Source: an uncultured Clostridia bacterium (GTDB lineage Bacteria > Bacillota > Clostridia > UBA1381). From it: a stretch of DNA of 58,057 bases. Position numbers and translations under genes: made by a program. Below are positions 42,175-51,560 of the stretch, piece by piece. The notes below the pieces were generated by a model. The model had not been told where the DNA came from. It did not search any database and worked only from the letters and a program-made list of their open reading frames with translations. The stretch lies in the NCBI GenBank assembly GCA_944390495.1, contig CALXQE010000078.1, forward strand, positions 1-58,057. The letters run 5' to 3'. Each line of letters begins with the position of its first letter. Position 1 is the first letter of the stretch.

Positions 42175-43509
42175 TCAGTGTTCACAGCCGCAGTCGTGGT
42201 CGTGGTGATGTTCGTGTTCACAGCCGCAGTCGCAGTGTTCGTCGTACATTAAGTTATCATCATAATAACCTAAAAATTCGTTTGCGGTTGTTTCGACTAT
42301 TTCGTTTTTGGCAAAGTCTTTAATCATAATCTTTCCGTCAGGGAATACACGAATCATAGCACTTATATCTTTGCCCTTTGAATACGTTTCTGCCTCTGTA
42401 TAATCACCGTCACCTATATACATTTCAACAAGACAGCCGTTTACTCGAAGATTGTATGCAATATCGTAAGCTATACCTTCTCCGTTATGCTCTGCAAATA
42501 TAAGTGATGAAGAAGTAGAGTGTACTTCCTTATCACTTAAAACAGATATAAGTCTGTTAATACCTATTGCCGCACCGACAGCACCTTTAGGAGCACCGAA
42601 GTTACCCATAAGGTTATCGTAACGGCCTCCCGCACAAATCGGGAAACCAACGCCGTGTGTATAGCACTTAAATATTGAACCTGTGTAGTAATCTATACTT
42701 TCAAGCATACCAAGGTCTATTGATACATATTTTTCAAAACCGTAAAGACATAGAAGCTCGTATATACGCTTTAAGTTGTCAAGTGCAAGTTTTGAAGTTT
42801 CGTTAAGTCCCTTGACATAAGCCTTTTCAAATACTTCCTCGCCGCCGAATAGGTAAGGGAGGTCAATCATAAGATTTTTTATACTGTCGTCAATATCAAG
42901 CTTGTCTGTTATAGACTTAATACCCACAGAATCCTTTGAGTCGATACGTTCTCTTAGTTTTTCGGTTGATTTTTCGTCAAGACCTGCCTGTTTTACAAGC
43001 CCGTTAAAAAAGGCAATCTGACCTATTTCCATAGAAAATTCTTCAATGCCCACAGCCATAACAGCTTCCATTGCAGCTGAAATAACTTCTGCGTCGGCAG
43101 CAGGTGAATAAGAACCGATAAGCTCTATACCGCTTTGTGTAAATTCACGCTGTCTTGCACCCTGAGTCTGTTCCACTCTAAATACATTTCCTGTATATAA
43201 ATATCTAAGGGGCATAGCTGCATTTTGAGTTTTTGTAGCAGCCATTCTTGCTATTGAAGTTGTAAAGTCAGGTCTTAGGGCAAGTATGCGGCCTTGTTCG
43301 TCGAAAAACTTAAACATATTTTCCTGTGAAATCTGACCGTCAACACCGCCGTAACAATCGTAATACTCAAATGTAGGTGTTTCAACCTCTTTATAGCCGA
43401 TTGATGAGAATACTGACCATATAGTCGATTCAATTTCTTTTTTTACTGCACATTCATCAGGCAGTATATCGTTCACACCGTTAGGTGTATGTAATTTCCA
43501 ATTTGACAT
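42175..43509 (-). CDS. hisZ: HisZ, ATP-PRT regulatory subunit with metal-binding-like tail
   Basis: The protein is 444 residues from ATG 43509 (AAAGGA site). The HisRS-like catalytic fold is seen in TPNGVNDILPDECAVKKEIE, LRPDFTTSIARMAAT, LRYLYTGNVFRVEQTQGARQREFTQSGIELIG and CAGGRYDNLMGNFG, without the aminoacylation-specific anticodon domain signature. It is paired with short HisG, which supports HisZ over a true HisRS. The last 20 residues form CDCGCEHEHHHDHDCGCEH, unusual for the family and likely to bind zinc, nickel or copper. Confidence 0.92.
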   Translation of the reverse strand: MSNWKLHTPNGVNDILPDECAVKKEIESTIWSVFSSIGYKEVETPTFEYYDCYGGVDGQISQENMFKFFDEQGRILALRPDFTTSIARMAATKTQNAAMPLRYLYTGNVFRVEQTQGARQREFTQSGIELIGSYSPAADAEVISAAMEAVMAVGIEEFSMEIGQIAFFNGLVKQAGLDEKSTEKLRERIDSKDSVGIKSITDKLDIDDSIKNLMIDLPYLFGGEEVFEKAYVKGLNETSKLALDNLKRIYELLCLYGFEKYVSIDLGMLESIDYYTGSIFKCYTHGVGFPICAGGRYDNLMGNFGAPKGAVGAAIGINRLISVLSDKEVHSTSSSLIFAEHNGEGIAYDIAYNLRVNGCLVEMYIGDGDYTEAETYSKGKDISAMIRVFPDGKIMIKDFAKNEIVETTANEFLGYYDDNLMYDEHCDCGCEHEHHHDHDCGCEH

Positions 43510-43555
43510 ACAAAATAATCCTTTCAAAACTTTATTATGCTAAAGTGATAAAGTA

Positions 43556-43584
43556 ATTATACACATAAAATACCACTTTGTCAA
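43556..43584 (-). promoter_or_regulatory. Promoter of the hisZGA operon
   Basis: On the minus strand TTGACA (43579-43584), 17 bases, TATAAT (43556-43561). The leader of about 40 bases is too short for a T-box or his attenuator. Confidence 0.82.
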
Positions 43585-43700
43585 GACCAATTTACATTTT
43601 ACCATTAAATCAGCAGATTTTCAAGTAATAGCGACCTTTTAGGACAGAACGGATTGAGAAAAAATTAACAAATTGTCAATAAAATTTATTATTTTAACTG

Positions 43701-43729
43701 TTGAGATTTCACAGGGCATGTGATAAAAT
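43701..43729 (+). promoter_or_regulatory. Promoter of the GltD-like gene
   Basis: TTGAGA (43701-43706), 17 bases, TAAAAT (43724-43729). Confidence 0.65.
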
Positions 43730-43764
43730 TATTAGTAGATAAATTTTTTGAAAGGAAATGAAAA

Positions 43765-45000
43765 ATGGCAATACATGTTATTAACGAAGCTAAAAGATGT
43801 CTTAACTGTAAGAAACCTATGTGTCGAGAGGGTTGTCCTATAAACACACCTATTCCCGATATGATACGTACTTTTTTAGATGGGGATATAAATGAAGCGG
43901 GTGAGATGGTATTTGAAAATAACCCGCTGTCTATTGTCTGTTCCCTTATATGCAACCACGAAAATCAGTGTGAGGGACATTGTGTACTGAATAGGAAAGG
44001 TTCACCGGTACATATAAGCAGTATTGAAAATTATATTTCCGAAAATTATTTTGATAAACTCGGTTTTTCAGGAATACAGAAAAACGGTATGAAAGCCGGC
44101 ATAATAGGTTCAGGTCCGGCAGGTATTACAATCGCAATTATACTTGCACAGCGTGGATATGATATAACTATTTTTGAATCAAGGGAAAAGATTGGCGGAG
44201 TATTAAGATACGGTATTCCGGAATTTCGTCTGCCGAAATCAATCCTTGAAAGATATAAGGAAAAGCTTATAGAACTTGGAATTAAAATCAGACCTAATAC
44301 GGCTATCGGTACAACAATCAGTGTTGATGATATGTTCCGTGACGGATACAGCTCAATCTTTATAGGTACAGGCGTGTGGAAACCTAACACACTTCATATA
44401 AAGGGCGAAACATTGGGAAATGTACATTATGCAATAAATTACCTTACAAATCCTGATGTGTATAGATTGGGTGACAGCGTAAATATTATCGGAGCCGGTA
44501 ACAGTGCCATGGACGTTGCAAGAACTGCACTTCGTCACGGTGCTAAGAAAGTAACTGTATTTTCAAGAAGTGACCATTTAGCCGCAAGTCAGAGGGAAGT
44601 TGACTATGCAAAAATTGACGGTGTTGATTTTGTGGTACACGTTGAACCGGTTGAAATAGTTGATGAAGGTGTTATATTTGTAGAGCTTGAATGTGACGGC
44701 CACGGTAATCTTTCGCCTATAAGAGGTACTGAAAATCTTTATCCGGCAGATTCTACAATTATTGCCATAAGTCAAGGCCCGAAGGACAGAATAGTATCTA
44801 CAACAACAGGACTTGAAGTAAATGAAAAGGGACTTCTTGTTACAAATACATTCGGTGAAACAACTCGTGACGGTATATTTGCGTCAGGTGACGTTGTAAG
44901 AGGTGCAAAAACAGTTGTTGAGGCTGTTGCATATTCAAAGCAAGTGGCAGACGCAATGGACGAATATATGAAAGGTCTTATGCACGAACATAATTTATAA
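43765..45000 (+). CDS. GltD-like NAD(P)-dependent oxidoreductase
   Basis: The 411-residue protein has an N-terminal Fe-S domain (RCLNCKKPMCREGCP, then CSLICNHENQCEGHC) as in glutamate synthase small subunits. An FAD site (AGIIGSGPAGITIAIILAQRGYDITIFE at about 110) and an NAD(P) site (NIIGAGNSAMDVARTALRHGAKKVTVFSR at about 238) follow. DGIFASGDVVRGAKTVVEAVA is at the end. No gltB neighbours it, so it may work with a distant partner, as an NfnB/SudA-like electron-transfer subunit or a free NADPH oxidoreductase. AAAGGA precedes the ATG. Confidence 0.9.
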   Translation: MAIHVINEAKRCLNCKKPMCREGCPINTPIPDMIRTFLDGDINEAGEMVFENNPLSIVCSLICNHENQCEGHCVLNRKGSPVHISSIENYISENYFDKLGFSGIQKNGMKAGIIGSGPAGITIAIILAQRGYDITIFESREKIGGVLRYGIPEFRLPKSILERYKEKLIELGIKIRPNTAIGTTISVDDMFRDGYSSIFIGTGVWKPNTLHIKGETLGNVHYAINYLTNPDVYRLGDSVNIIGAGNSAMDVARTALRHGAKKVTVFSRSDHLAASQREVDYAKIDGVDFVVHVEPVEIVDEGVIFVELECDGHGNLSPIRGTENLYPADSTIIAISQGPKDRIVSTTTGLEVNEKGLLVTNTFGETTRDGIFASGDVVRGAKTVVEAVAYSKQVADAMDEYMKGLMHEHNL

Positions 45001-45004
45001 AAAT

Positions 45005-45034
45005 AAGGCGGTTTAATTACCGCCTTTTGTTTTT
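45005..45034 (+). terminator. Terminator of the GltD-like gene
   Basis: AAGGCGGT (45005-45012) pairs with ACCGCCTT (45019-45026), followed by TTGTTTTT. It overlaps the end of the convergent lysR gene. Confidence 0.85.
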
Positions 45035-45873
45035 ATAAACTCCTCCGCTAATGAATGGGCTGAGGTGTTTTTAAGATATACAAGATTAAACTCGTGTTCA
45101 TGTCCGAAACCTTTAACTTTAAATTTTCCTAAATTTTTATTGTTTTCATATACAGCATTGTACACAAAACTTATACCGCATCCTGAAGATACAAGCTCGG
45201 ATATTATATGAAAACTGCTGATTTCCGTAACACGCGTAAATGAATTTAAAGAATAACCTGCCTCGTCAAGCTCACGTTCTAAAATATTTCTCGTTCCGCT
45301 GCCCCTTTCACGTACGATAAGGGGATATGAAAACAGCGTTTTTAAATCTACCTCCATACCGTTTAAGGGACTGTTGTTTTCACATATTCCAATAAAAGGC
45401 TCGTGACGGAGCAGCTGAAATCCGTACTCGTTTTTATCAAAAATTCCCTCAACTATTGCAAAGTCAAGTTTGTTTGAATGGAGCATAGAAAGAAGATTAT
45501 GCGTATTATCTACCTCTAATGTAATGTTATTTTCAGGTACTGATAAGTATTTGCTTATCATACCGCCTATAACGTATTCACCTATTGTCTTTGTAGCACC
45601 TATTTTAAGTGTCCTGTGTTTTTGTCTTTTAAGGGCACGAATAAGTTCGTCATAGTTATATTTAAGTGATACGGCATATTTTTCAAGTATATGGCAGCTT
45701 TCTGTCTTTTTTAGTTTTTTTCCGTCGTATATAAATAACTTTGTGCCATAAGTCTGTTCAAGGGACTGTATTTGTTTGGTGACAGCAGGCTGGGTTAAAT
45801 GCAGCTTTTCTGCTGTAATTCTGTAATTCATTGTTTCGCAGAGAATTAAAAATGTATTTAATCTGTAATCCAT
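45013..45873 (-). CDS. LysR-family transcriptional regulator
   Basis: The 286 residues have the N-terminal winged HTH (MDYRLNTFLILCETMNYRITAEKLHLTQPAVTKQIQSLEQTYGTKLF) and a periplasmic-binding-like effector domain from about 90 (KIGATKTIGEYVIGGMI). It is divergent from the yeiH-like gene with 110 bases between, so it probably regulates that gene. In enterobacteria the LysR protein YeiE is paired with yeiH in the same way. The effector is unknown; a sulfur compound is a reasonable guess. Confidence 0.93.
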   Translation of the reverse strand: MDYRLNTFLILCETMNYRITAEKLHLTQPAVTKQIQSLEQTYGTKLFIYDGKKLKKTESCHILEKYAVSLKYNYDELIRALKRQKHRTLKIGATKTIGEYVIGGMISKYLSVPENNITLEVDNTHNLLSMLHSNKLDFAIVEGIFDKNEYGFQLLRHEPFIGICENNSPLNGMEVDLKTLFSYPLIVRERGSGTRNILERELDEAGYSLNSFTRVTEISSFHIISELVSSGCGISFVYNAVYENNKNLGKFKVKGFGHEHEFNLVYLKNTSAHSLAEEFIKTKGGN

Positions 45874-45901
45874 ATATTACCTCATAACTAACTTTTATCA
45901 A

Positions 45902-45948
45902 ATTATTCCTATTAATAATTAGATTTTATCATAATAATGTGCTATAAT
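45902..45948 (+). promoter_or_regulatory. LysR box and yeiH promoter
   Basis: ATTATT-N6-AATAAT (45902-45919) is an inverted repeat of T-N11-A type. TATAAT at 45943-45948 has a poor -35 (TAGATT), as expected of an activator-dependent promoter. Confidence 0.5.
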
Positions 45949-45983
45949 CAAGGAGAAATATGACAATACAGGGGGAATTAACA

Positions 45984-47012
45984 ATGAACTTCATTAAAAA
46001 CAACTGGAAAGGAATACTTCTGTGCCTTGCTATATCAATACCGTCATGGTATTTAGGCAAGCTGTTTCCTGTGATAGGCGGTGCAGTTATCGCAATTATC
46101 ATCGGTATGGTACTTTCACTTATCATTAAAAATAAGGTACCTTTTGACAGCGGTGTAAAATTTACGTCAAAAAAGATACTGCAATGGGCCGTTATACTGC
46201 TTGGTTTCGGTATGAACTTAAATGTAATATTTAATACAGGTAAGCAATCACTGCCGATAATTGTTTCAACTATAAGTATATCGCTTATAATATCTTTTGT
46301 GCTTTGCAAAACTATGAAAATACCGGGAAAAATATCAACACTTGTAGGTGTCGGTTCGTCAATATGCGGAGGCAGTGCCATTGCGGCAACAGCACCGGTT
46401 ATCGGTGCAGACGATGACGAAATAGCCCAGGCAATTTCAGTTATATTTTTCTTTAACGTACTTGCGGCAATATTTTTCCCGACGCTTGGCAGACTTTTAG
46501 GATTTTCAACAGCGACAGGTGAAGCCTTCGGTATATTTGCAGGTACGGCAATAAACGATACATCATCAGTAACATCTGCCGCATCTACTTGGGACAGTAT
46601 GTGGAGTCTTGGTTCACAGACACTTGATACAGCCGTAACAGTTAAGCTTACAAGAACTTTGGCAATAATCCCGATTACTCTTGTGCTTGCATTTATAAGA
46701 ACAAGAAGAGAAAAGGACAGTGCAGGTAAGGTAAGTATAAAACAGGTATTTCCGTTCTTTATTTTGTATTTTATCCTTGCGTCTGTTATAACAACGGTTG
46801 TTGTTAATTTCGGTGTTGACATTTCAGTATTTGACCCGATAAAGGATTTAAGCAAGTTCTTCATAGTTATGGCAATGGCGGCAATCGGTATAAATACAAA
46901 TATAGTTAAGCTTGTAAAAACAGGCGGCAAACCGCTTATTATGGGTTTGGCGTGCTGGATTGGTATTACAGGTGTGAGCCTTCTAATGCAGCATGTAATG
47001 CATATTTGGTAA
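45984..47012 (+). CDS. YeiH-family putative sulfate exporter
   Basis: The protein is 342 residues from ATG 45984 (GGGGGAA site); the frame opens at 45960. About ten membrane segments are visible. Family features are WAVILLGFGMNLNVIF, GVGSSICGGSAIAATAPVIGADDDE (about 108-132), GTAINDTSSVTSAA, and a C-terminal KFFIVMAMAAIGINTNIVKLVKTGGKPLIMG. The family (UPF0324) is annotated as sulfate or sulfonate export, with limited experimental proof. The divergent LysR is the likely regulator. Confidence 0.9.
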   Translation: MNFIKNNWKGILLCLAISIPSWYLGKLFPVIGGAVIAIIIGMVLSLIIKNKVPFDSGVKFTSKKILQWAVILLGFGMNLNVIFNTGKQSLPIIVSTISISLIISFVLCKTMKIPGKISTLVGVGSSICGGSAIAATAPVIGADDDEIAQAISVIFFFNVLAAIFFPTLGRLLGFSTATGEAFGIFAGTAINDTSSVTSAASTWDSMWSLGSQTLDTAVTVKLTRTLAIIPITLVLAFIRTRREKDSAGKVSIKQVFPFFILYFILASVITTVVVNFGVDISVFDPIKDLSKFFIVMAMAAIGINTNIVKLVKTGGKPLIMGLACWIGITGVSLLMQHVMHIW

Positions 47013-47017
47013 TAGCT

Positions 47018-47056
47018 AAAAGGAGTATATCTTAGGATATACTCCTTTTGTTTTAA
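47018..47056 (+). terminator. Terminator of the yeiH-like gene
   Basis: AAAAGGAGTATATC (47018-47031) pairs with GATATACTCCTTTT (47036-47049), followed by GTTTTAA. Confidence 0.88.
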
Positions 47057-47076
47057 TATAAAGTCTAATTTTTGAC

Positions 47077-47105
47077 TTGAAAAATGTATTTTAGTAATGT
47101 ATTAT
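47077..47105 (+). promoter_or_regulatory. Promoter of the GH35-uxuA unit
   Basis: TTGAAA (47077-47082), 17 bases, TATTAT (47100-47105). No regulator gene is next to it. Confidence 0.6.
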
Positions 47106-47140
47106 AGAATATATAAATTTTAAAAGAAACGGTGGATATT

Positions 47141-49180
47141 ATGAAATATAAATTTAAAGAGTACAAACCAACTACTATACTTAAAAATCATTTAAATTTA
47201 GGCGGTAAAAATCCTGAGGGAGAAGAAATAAATGTAACAAGCCGCTATTTTACAAGGGGCGGTAAGCCTTGGATAGGTATAATGGGAGAATTTCATTTCT
47301 CAAGATACGACAGAAATGAATGGTACAAGGAGTTATGTAAAATGAAAGCCGGCGGAATAACTATTGTATCTACATATTTATTTTGGATTTATCACGAAGA
47401 AATTGAGGGTGAATTTGATTTTACAGGTGATAACGATATTCATAAATTCATAGAGGACAGTAAAAGGGCAGGATTAGATGTTGTTATACGTATAGGCCCA
47501 TGGGCACACGGTGAATGCCGTAACGGGGGATTCCCTGACTGGATTTTAAATAAACCGTATAAAATTCGTGATAACAACGAGGAATATCTTAACAAGGTAC
47601 GTATATGGTACAGTAAGATTTACGAGCAGGTTAAAGGGCTTTTCTATGGTGACGGCGGAAATATAATTGCTGTTCAAGTTGAAAATGAGCTTGTGGATAA
47701 TGCGGAGCATTTGGCAAAGTTAAAGGAAATAGCAATAGAGTGCGGACTTAAAGCACCACTTTATACAGTTACAGGCTGGAACAGTGCGGCAGGTGCTAAG
47801 ATACCTGTTGACGAAGTTGTGCCGGTGTTTGGCGGCTACTGTGAAGCACCATGGGAAGCACATAAAAATAAACTTGCTCCGTCACCTCACTACTTCTTTA
47901 CAGGTATGAGAAATGACAGTGCCATAGGTACAGACTTAATAGAAAAAAGTACGGAGGGTGACTGGCAGCTCCCTTATGAACGCTATCCGTTTGCAACATG
48001 CGAACTTGGCGGCGGTATTGAGGTTACACACCACAGAAGACCTATAATACGCCCAATGGACGTTTACGCACTTTCACTTGTAAAGGTGGGTGACGGTAAT
48101 AACCTTGTGGGATATTATATGTATCACGGCGGTACAAATAAAATCGGTAAGTTATCTACATTTAACGAAACTAAAGCGACAGGTTACCCAAATGATTACC
48201 CGATTTTGTCATACGACTTTCAAGGCCCGCTTTCAGAATACGGAGAAGTCAGAGAGCAGTACAGACTGTTTAATATGCTTCACATGTTCGTACAGGATTT
48301 TGGCGAAGTTTTAGCACCTATGGAAAGAGTGGGAAGCGAAAATGACGTAAACAGAGATGATACAACTTCACTTCGCTATTGTATGAGAACAGACGGTAAG
48401 AGCGGATTTGTATTTGTAAATCACTATCAGAGATTAACTAAGCTTTCAGATGTTAAAAATGTTAGTTTAGATACAGGTGCTACCCAGTTCCCTGAAATAG
48501 ATGTTAACGGCGAAATATGTTTCTTTATGCCATTTAATATGGATATAGGGGGAAATAATCTGACATACGCAACAGCACAGCCGCTGTGCAGACAGGGTGA
48601 TACATACTTCTTTGCAGAAATTCCGGGTATTGAGGCAAAGTATAATTTTGACGGAGAAGAATTTTTGTCAAAGGATTTTGTGTATAATAACGTGCGTGTA
48701 ATAACAGTTTCATTTGATACGGCAAGATTTATGCGTAAACTTTCAGGCGTCGTTTATATAGGCAAAGAATGTGACTTGTATGAAGAAAACGGTAAAATAT
48801 GCGTAGCAGAAAGCGGCAAATATGACTGTAAAAAGTGGACAGGAAATGAATTTGAGGTGTTCACTGTGGGTGAAGAATGTGAAAATGCCAATGTAACAAT
48901 TACTGATTGCGAAAAGCCTTTTGAGGGTGAGTATGTAAAGGAAATGTACATAGGCGGTGAACGTGAAATCACATGGAAAAAGATAAGCTGCGACAGTGAA
49001 AATGGTTTTGCAGATATAAACTATGTCGGTGACGCTGCTCAGCTTTATGCTGACGGTAAATTTGTTGCAGATGATTTTTATTACGGCAAGACATGGCGTG
49101 TGCCGTGTAAACTTATCTTCGGTAAGGAATGTTACATTGCAATTTCAGAGATGAAAGATGATTTTTACAAGGAATTTTAG
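47141..49180 (+). CDS. GH35 beta-galactosidase-like glycosidase
   Basis: The protein is 679 residues from ATG 47141 (GGTGG site). The GH35 TIM barrel has GIMGEFHFSRYDRNEWYKELCKMKAGGITIVSTYLFW, IRIGPWAHGECRNGGFPDWI, the acid/base Glu in VQVENEL (about 185) and a probable nucleophile Glu in ATCELGGGIE (about 288). YYMYHGGTNKIG follows. The C-terminal half has beta-sandwich character. No signal peptide is present, so it acts inside the cell on imported oligosaccharides. It pairs with mannonate dehydratase, suggesting use of a galactose- and uronate-containing plant glycan. Confidence 0.87.
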   Translation: MKYKFKEYKPTTILKNHLNLGGKNPEGEEINVTSRYFTRGGKPWIGIMGEFHFSRYDRNEWYKELCKMKAGGITIVSTYLFWIYHEEIEGEFDFTGDNDIHKFIEDSKRAGLDVVIRIGPWAHGECRNGGFPDWILNKPYKIRDNNEEYLNKVRIWYSKIYEQVKGLFYGDGGNIIAVQVENELVDNAEHLAKLKEIAIECGLKAPLYTVTGWNSAAGAKIPVDEVVPVFGGYCEAPWEAHKNKLAPSPHYFFTGMRNDSAIGTDLIEKSTEGDWQLPYERYPFATCELGGGIEVTHHRRPIIRPMDVYALSLVKVGDGNNLVGYYMYHGGTNKIGKLSTFNETKATGYPNDYPILSYDFQGPLSEYGEVREQYRLFNMLHMFVQDFGEVLAPMERVGSENDVNRDDTTSLRYCMRTDGKSGFVFVNHYQRLTKLSDVKNVSLDTGATQFPEIDVNGEICFFMPFNMDIGGNNLTYATAQPLCRQGDTYFFAEIPGIEAKYNFDGEEFLSKDFVYNNVRVITVSFDTARFMRKLSGVVYIGKECDLYEENGKICVAESGKYDCKKWTGNEFEVFTVGEECENANVTITDCEKPFEGEYVKEMYIGGEREITWKKISCDSENGFADINYVGDAAQLYADGKFVADDFYYGKTWRVPCKLIFGKECYIAISEMKDDFYKEF

Positions 49181-49192
49181 GAGGAAGTAACA

Positions 49193-50260
49193 ATGGAAAT
49201 GACACTTCGTTGGTACGGCTCAAAATTTGATACTGTAACGCTTAAACAGATTCGTCAGATTCCGGGTGTAAAGGGAGTAATAACAACACTTTATGATAAG
49301 GCGGCAGGTGAAGTATGGTCACGAGATGAAATAAAAAAGCTTAAAGATGAAGTGGAAAAAAGCGGACTTTACATAAGCGGAATTGAAAGCGTAAATGTAC
49401 ATGATGAAATTAAAACAGGCGGAGAAAACAGGGATAAGTATATAGATAATTACATAGAAACCCTTGAAAATCTCGGTAAAGAGGACATTCATCTTGTATG
49501 CTATAATTTTATGCCGGTCTTTGACTGGACAAGAAGTGAACTTAACAGAAAACGCAGTGACGGTTCAACTGTTTTAGCCTATAATCAGGACGATATAGAT
49601 AAAATAGTACCGGAAAAAATGTTTGAATCAATTTCAAAGGATATGAACGGTACTGTAATGCCGGGCTGGGAGCCGGAGCGGATGGAAAAGGTAAAAGAGC
49701 TTTTTAAGATGTATGAGGATATTGACGATGAAAAGCTTTTTGAAAACCTAAAATACTTCCTTGAAAAAATAATGCCGGTATGTAACAAGTATGATATTAA
49801 AATGGCAATTCATCCGGACGACCCGGCTTGGAGTGTGTTCGGACTTCCGAGAATTATTATAAACAAAGAGAATATACTTCGTATGATGAATATGGTTGAC
49901 GATGTACATAACGGTGTAACCTTTTGCAGCGGTTCATACGGTACGAACAGGAATAATGATTTGCCGGATATGATTCGTTCATTAAAGGGAAGAATACACT
50001 TTGCCCATGTCCGTAATTTAAAGTTTAATTCAGACAGAGATTTTGAGGAGGCAGCACATCTGTCCTCTGACGGAAGTTTTGATATGTATGAAATTATGAA
50101 AGCACTTTATGATATAGGTTTTGACGGCCCTATTCGCCCTGACCACGGAAGAATGATATGGGACGAGGTCGCAATGCCCGGTTACGGACTTTATGACAGA
50201 GCCTTGGGTGCAGCGTACTTAAACGGTCTTTGGGAAGCAATAGAAAAACAGAATAAATAA
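49193..50260 (+). CDS. uxuA: Mannonate dehydratase
   Basis: The 355 residues match UxuA length. Motifs are MTLRWYGSKFDTVTLKQIRQIPGVKGVIT, YNFMPVFDWTRSEL, MAIHPDDPAWSVFGLPRI (metal-binding His), FCSGSYGTN, IHFAHVRN and IRPDHGRMIWDE. The enzyme dehydrates D-mannonate to 2-keto-3-deoxygluconate in glucuronate breakdown. The strong AGGAGGAAGT site lies 12 bases after the glycosidase gene, so the two are co-transcribed. Other uronate genes (uxaC, uxuB, kdgK, kdgA) are not in the window. Confidence 0.95.
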   Translation: MEMTLRWYGSKFDTVTLKQIRQIPGVKGVITTLYDKAAGEVWSRDEIKKLKDEVEKSGLYISGIESVNVHDEIKTGGENRDKYIDNYIETLENLGKEDIHLVCYNFMPVFDWTRSELNRKRSDGSTVLAYNQDDIDKIVPEKMFESISKDMNGTVMPGWEPERMEKVKELFKMYEDIDDEKLFENLKYFLEKIMPVCNKYDIKMAIHPDDPAWSVFGLPRIIINKENILRMMNMVDDVHNGVTFCSGSYGTNRNNDLPDMIRSLKGRIHFAHVRNLKFNSDRDFEEAAHLSSDGSFDMYEIMKALYDIGFDGPIRPDHGRMIWDEVAMPGYGLYDRALGAAYLNGLWEAIEKQNK

Positions 50261-50264
50261 AATT

Positions 50265-50303
50265 AAAGCAGTAATAAATCATTGATTTATTACTGCTTTT
50301 TAA
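50265..50303. terminator. Shared convergent terminator (uxuA/proA)
   Basis: AAAGCAGTAATAAAT pairs with ATTTATTACTGCTTT, with TTTT after it on the plus strand and TTAATTTTA on the minus strand. Confidence 0.88.
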
Positions 50304-50310
50304 TAGTTTT

Positions 50311-51558
50311 TTATTCTCTTATTTGTCCGTCGCCATATACGATATACTTTATTGATGTTAATGACTCAAGCCCCATAGGACCTCTTGCGTGCATCTTTTG
50401 TGTGCTTATACCGATTTCAGCACCGAAACCGAATTCAAAGCCGTCTGTAAATCTTGTGGAAGCGTTTACATATACAGCCGCCGCATCTACTTCATTCAAG
50501 AATTTTTGTGAATGTTCGTAGTTGTTGGTGACGATAGCTTCGGAATGTTTTGTGTTGTATTTATTAATATGTGAAATAGCCTCGTCAATTCCGTCAACTA
50601 CCTTTACCGAAATAATATAATCATTATACTCTGTATAATAATCCTCATCGTCAGCGTCGTTTACATCAGAGAAAATATCCTTTGAATATTTATCGGCACG
50701 TATTTCAACATTCTTTTCCTTTAAAGCTTTAAAAATAACAGGAATAAACTCATCGGCAATTTTTTTATCAACAAGAAGTGTTTCAGCCGCATTACATACT
50801 GACGGACGCTGTACTTTTGCGTTCATTACAATTTTTACAGCCATGTCAATATCAGCGTCATTGTCAACGTAAACGTGACAGTTACCTGCTGCTGTTTCAA
50901 CTACCGGAACAGTTGCATTTTCAACAACTGAACGGATAAGACCTTTGCCGCCTCGTGGAATAAGAAGGTCTATATAACCGTTCATTTTCATAAGGGCGGT
51001 AGCTGTTTCCCTTGAGGTATCCTCTATAATGTTAAGAGTACCCTCAGGTATTCCGGCAGAATAAGCTGCCTTTTGCATTATTTCCATTATTGCCTTGTTT
51101 GAATTTATAGCTTCGCTTCCGCCACGGAGAATACAGGCATTTGATGTTTTAAGACACAAAACAGCCGCATCAACTGTAACATTTGGACGTGCCTCGTAAA
51201 TAATAGCAATAACTCCCATAGGTACACGCTTTTGACCTATTAAAAGTCCGTTTGGTCTTTTCCACATTTTTATAACTTCGCCGATAGGGTCACCGAGAGC
51301 CTTTACCTGTCTTACACCTTCGGCAATACCGTCAATACGCTCCTTTGTAAGAGTCAGTCTGTCAATCATTGCTTTTCGTGTGCCGTTTTTTTCGGCATTT
51401 TCTATATCTATTTTATTAGCCGCAATTATTTCATCGGCGTGAAGCGATAATGCTTTGGCTATTTCTTCAAGAGCCCTATCTTTAACTTCCGTACTTACAG
51501 ATACCATTTTATATCCGGCGTCCTTTGCAAGAGTGCATTTTTCCAAAAGCTCGTTCAT
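50311..51558 (-). CDS. proA: Gamma-glutamyl phosphate reductase ProA
   Basis: The 415-residue aldehyde-dehydrogenase-type protein has PIGEVIKMWKRPNGLLIGQKRVPMGVIAIIYEARPNVTVDAA, CILRGGSEAINSN, LLIPRGGKGLI, the catalytic Cys in AKVQRPSVCNAAETLLV (about 255) and FGAEIGISTQKMHARGPMGLESLTSIKYI at the end. It makes glutamate semialdehyde in proline synthesis. It lies two bases after proB. Confidence 0.97.
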   Translation of the reverse strand: MNELLEKCTLAKDAGYKMVSVSTEVKDRALEEIAKALSLHADEIIAANKIDIENAEKNGTRKAMIDRLTLTKERIDGIAEGVRQVKALGDPIGEVIKMWKRPNGLLIGQKRVPMGVIAIIYEARPNVTVDAAVLCLKTSNACILRGGSEAINSNKAIMEIMQKAAYSAGIPEGTLNIIEDTSRETATALMKMNGYIDLLIPRGGKGLIRSVVENATVPVVETAAGNCHVYVDNDADIDMAVKIVMNAKVQRPSVCNAAETLLVDKKIADEFIPVIFKALKEKNVEIRADKYSKDIFSDVNDADDEDYYTEYNDYIISVKVVDGIDEAISHINKYNTKHSEAIVTNNYEHSQKFLNEVDAAAVYVNASTRFTDGFEFGFGAEIGISTQKMHARGPMGLESLTSIKYIVYGDGQIRE

Positions 51559-51560
51559 AT

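Noticed and set aside
43510..43555. T-box or histidine attenuator before hisZ
   Set aside because: The leader is only about 40 bases and shows no specifier stem or antiterminator.
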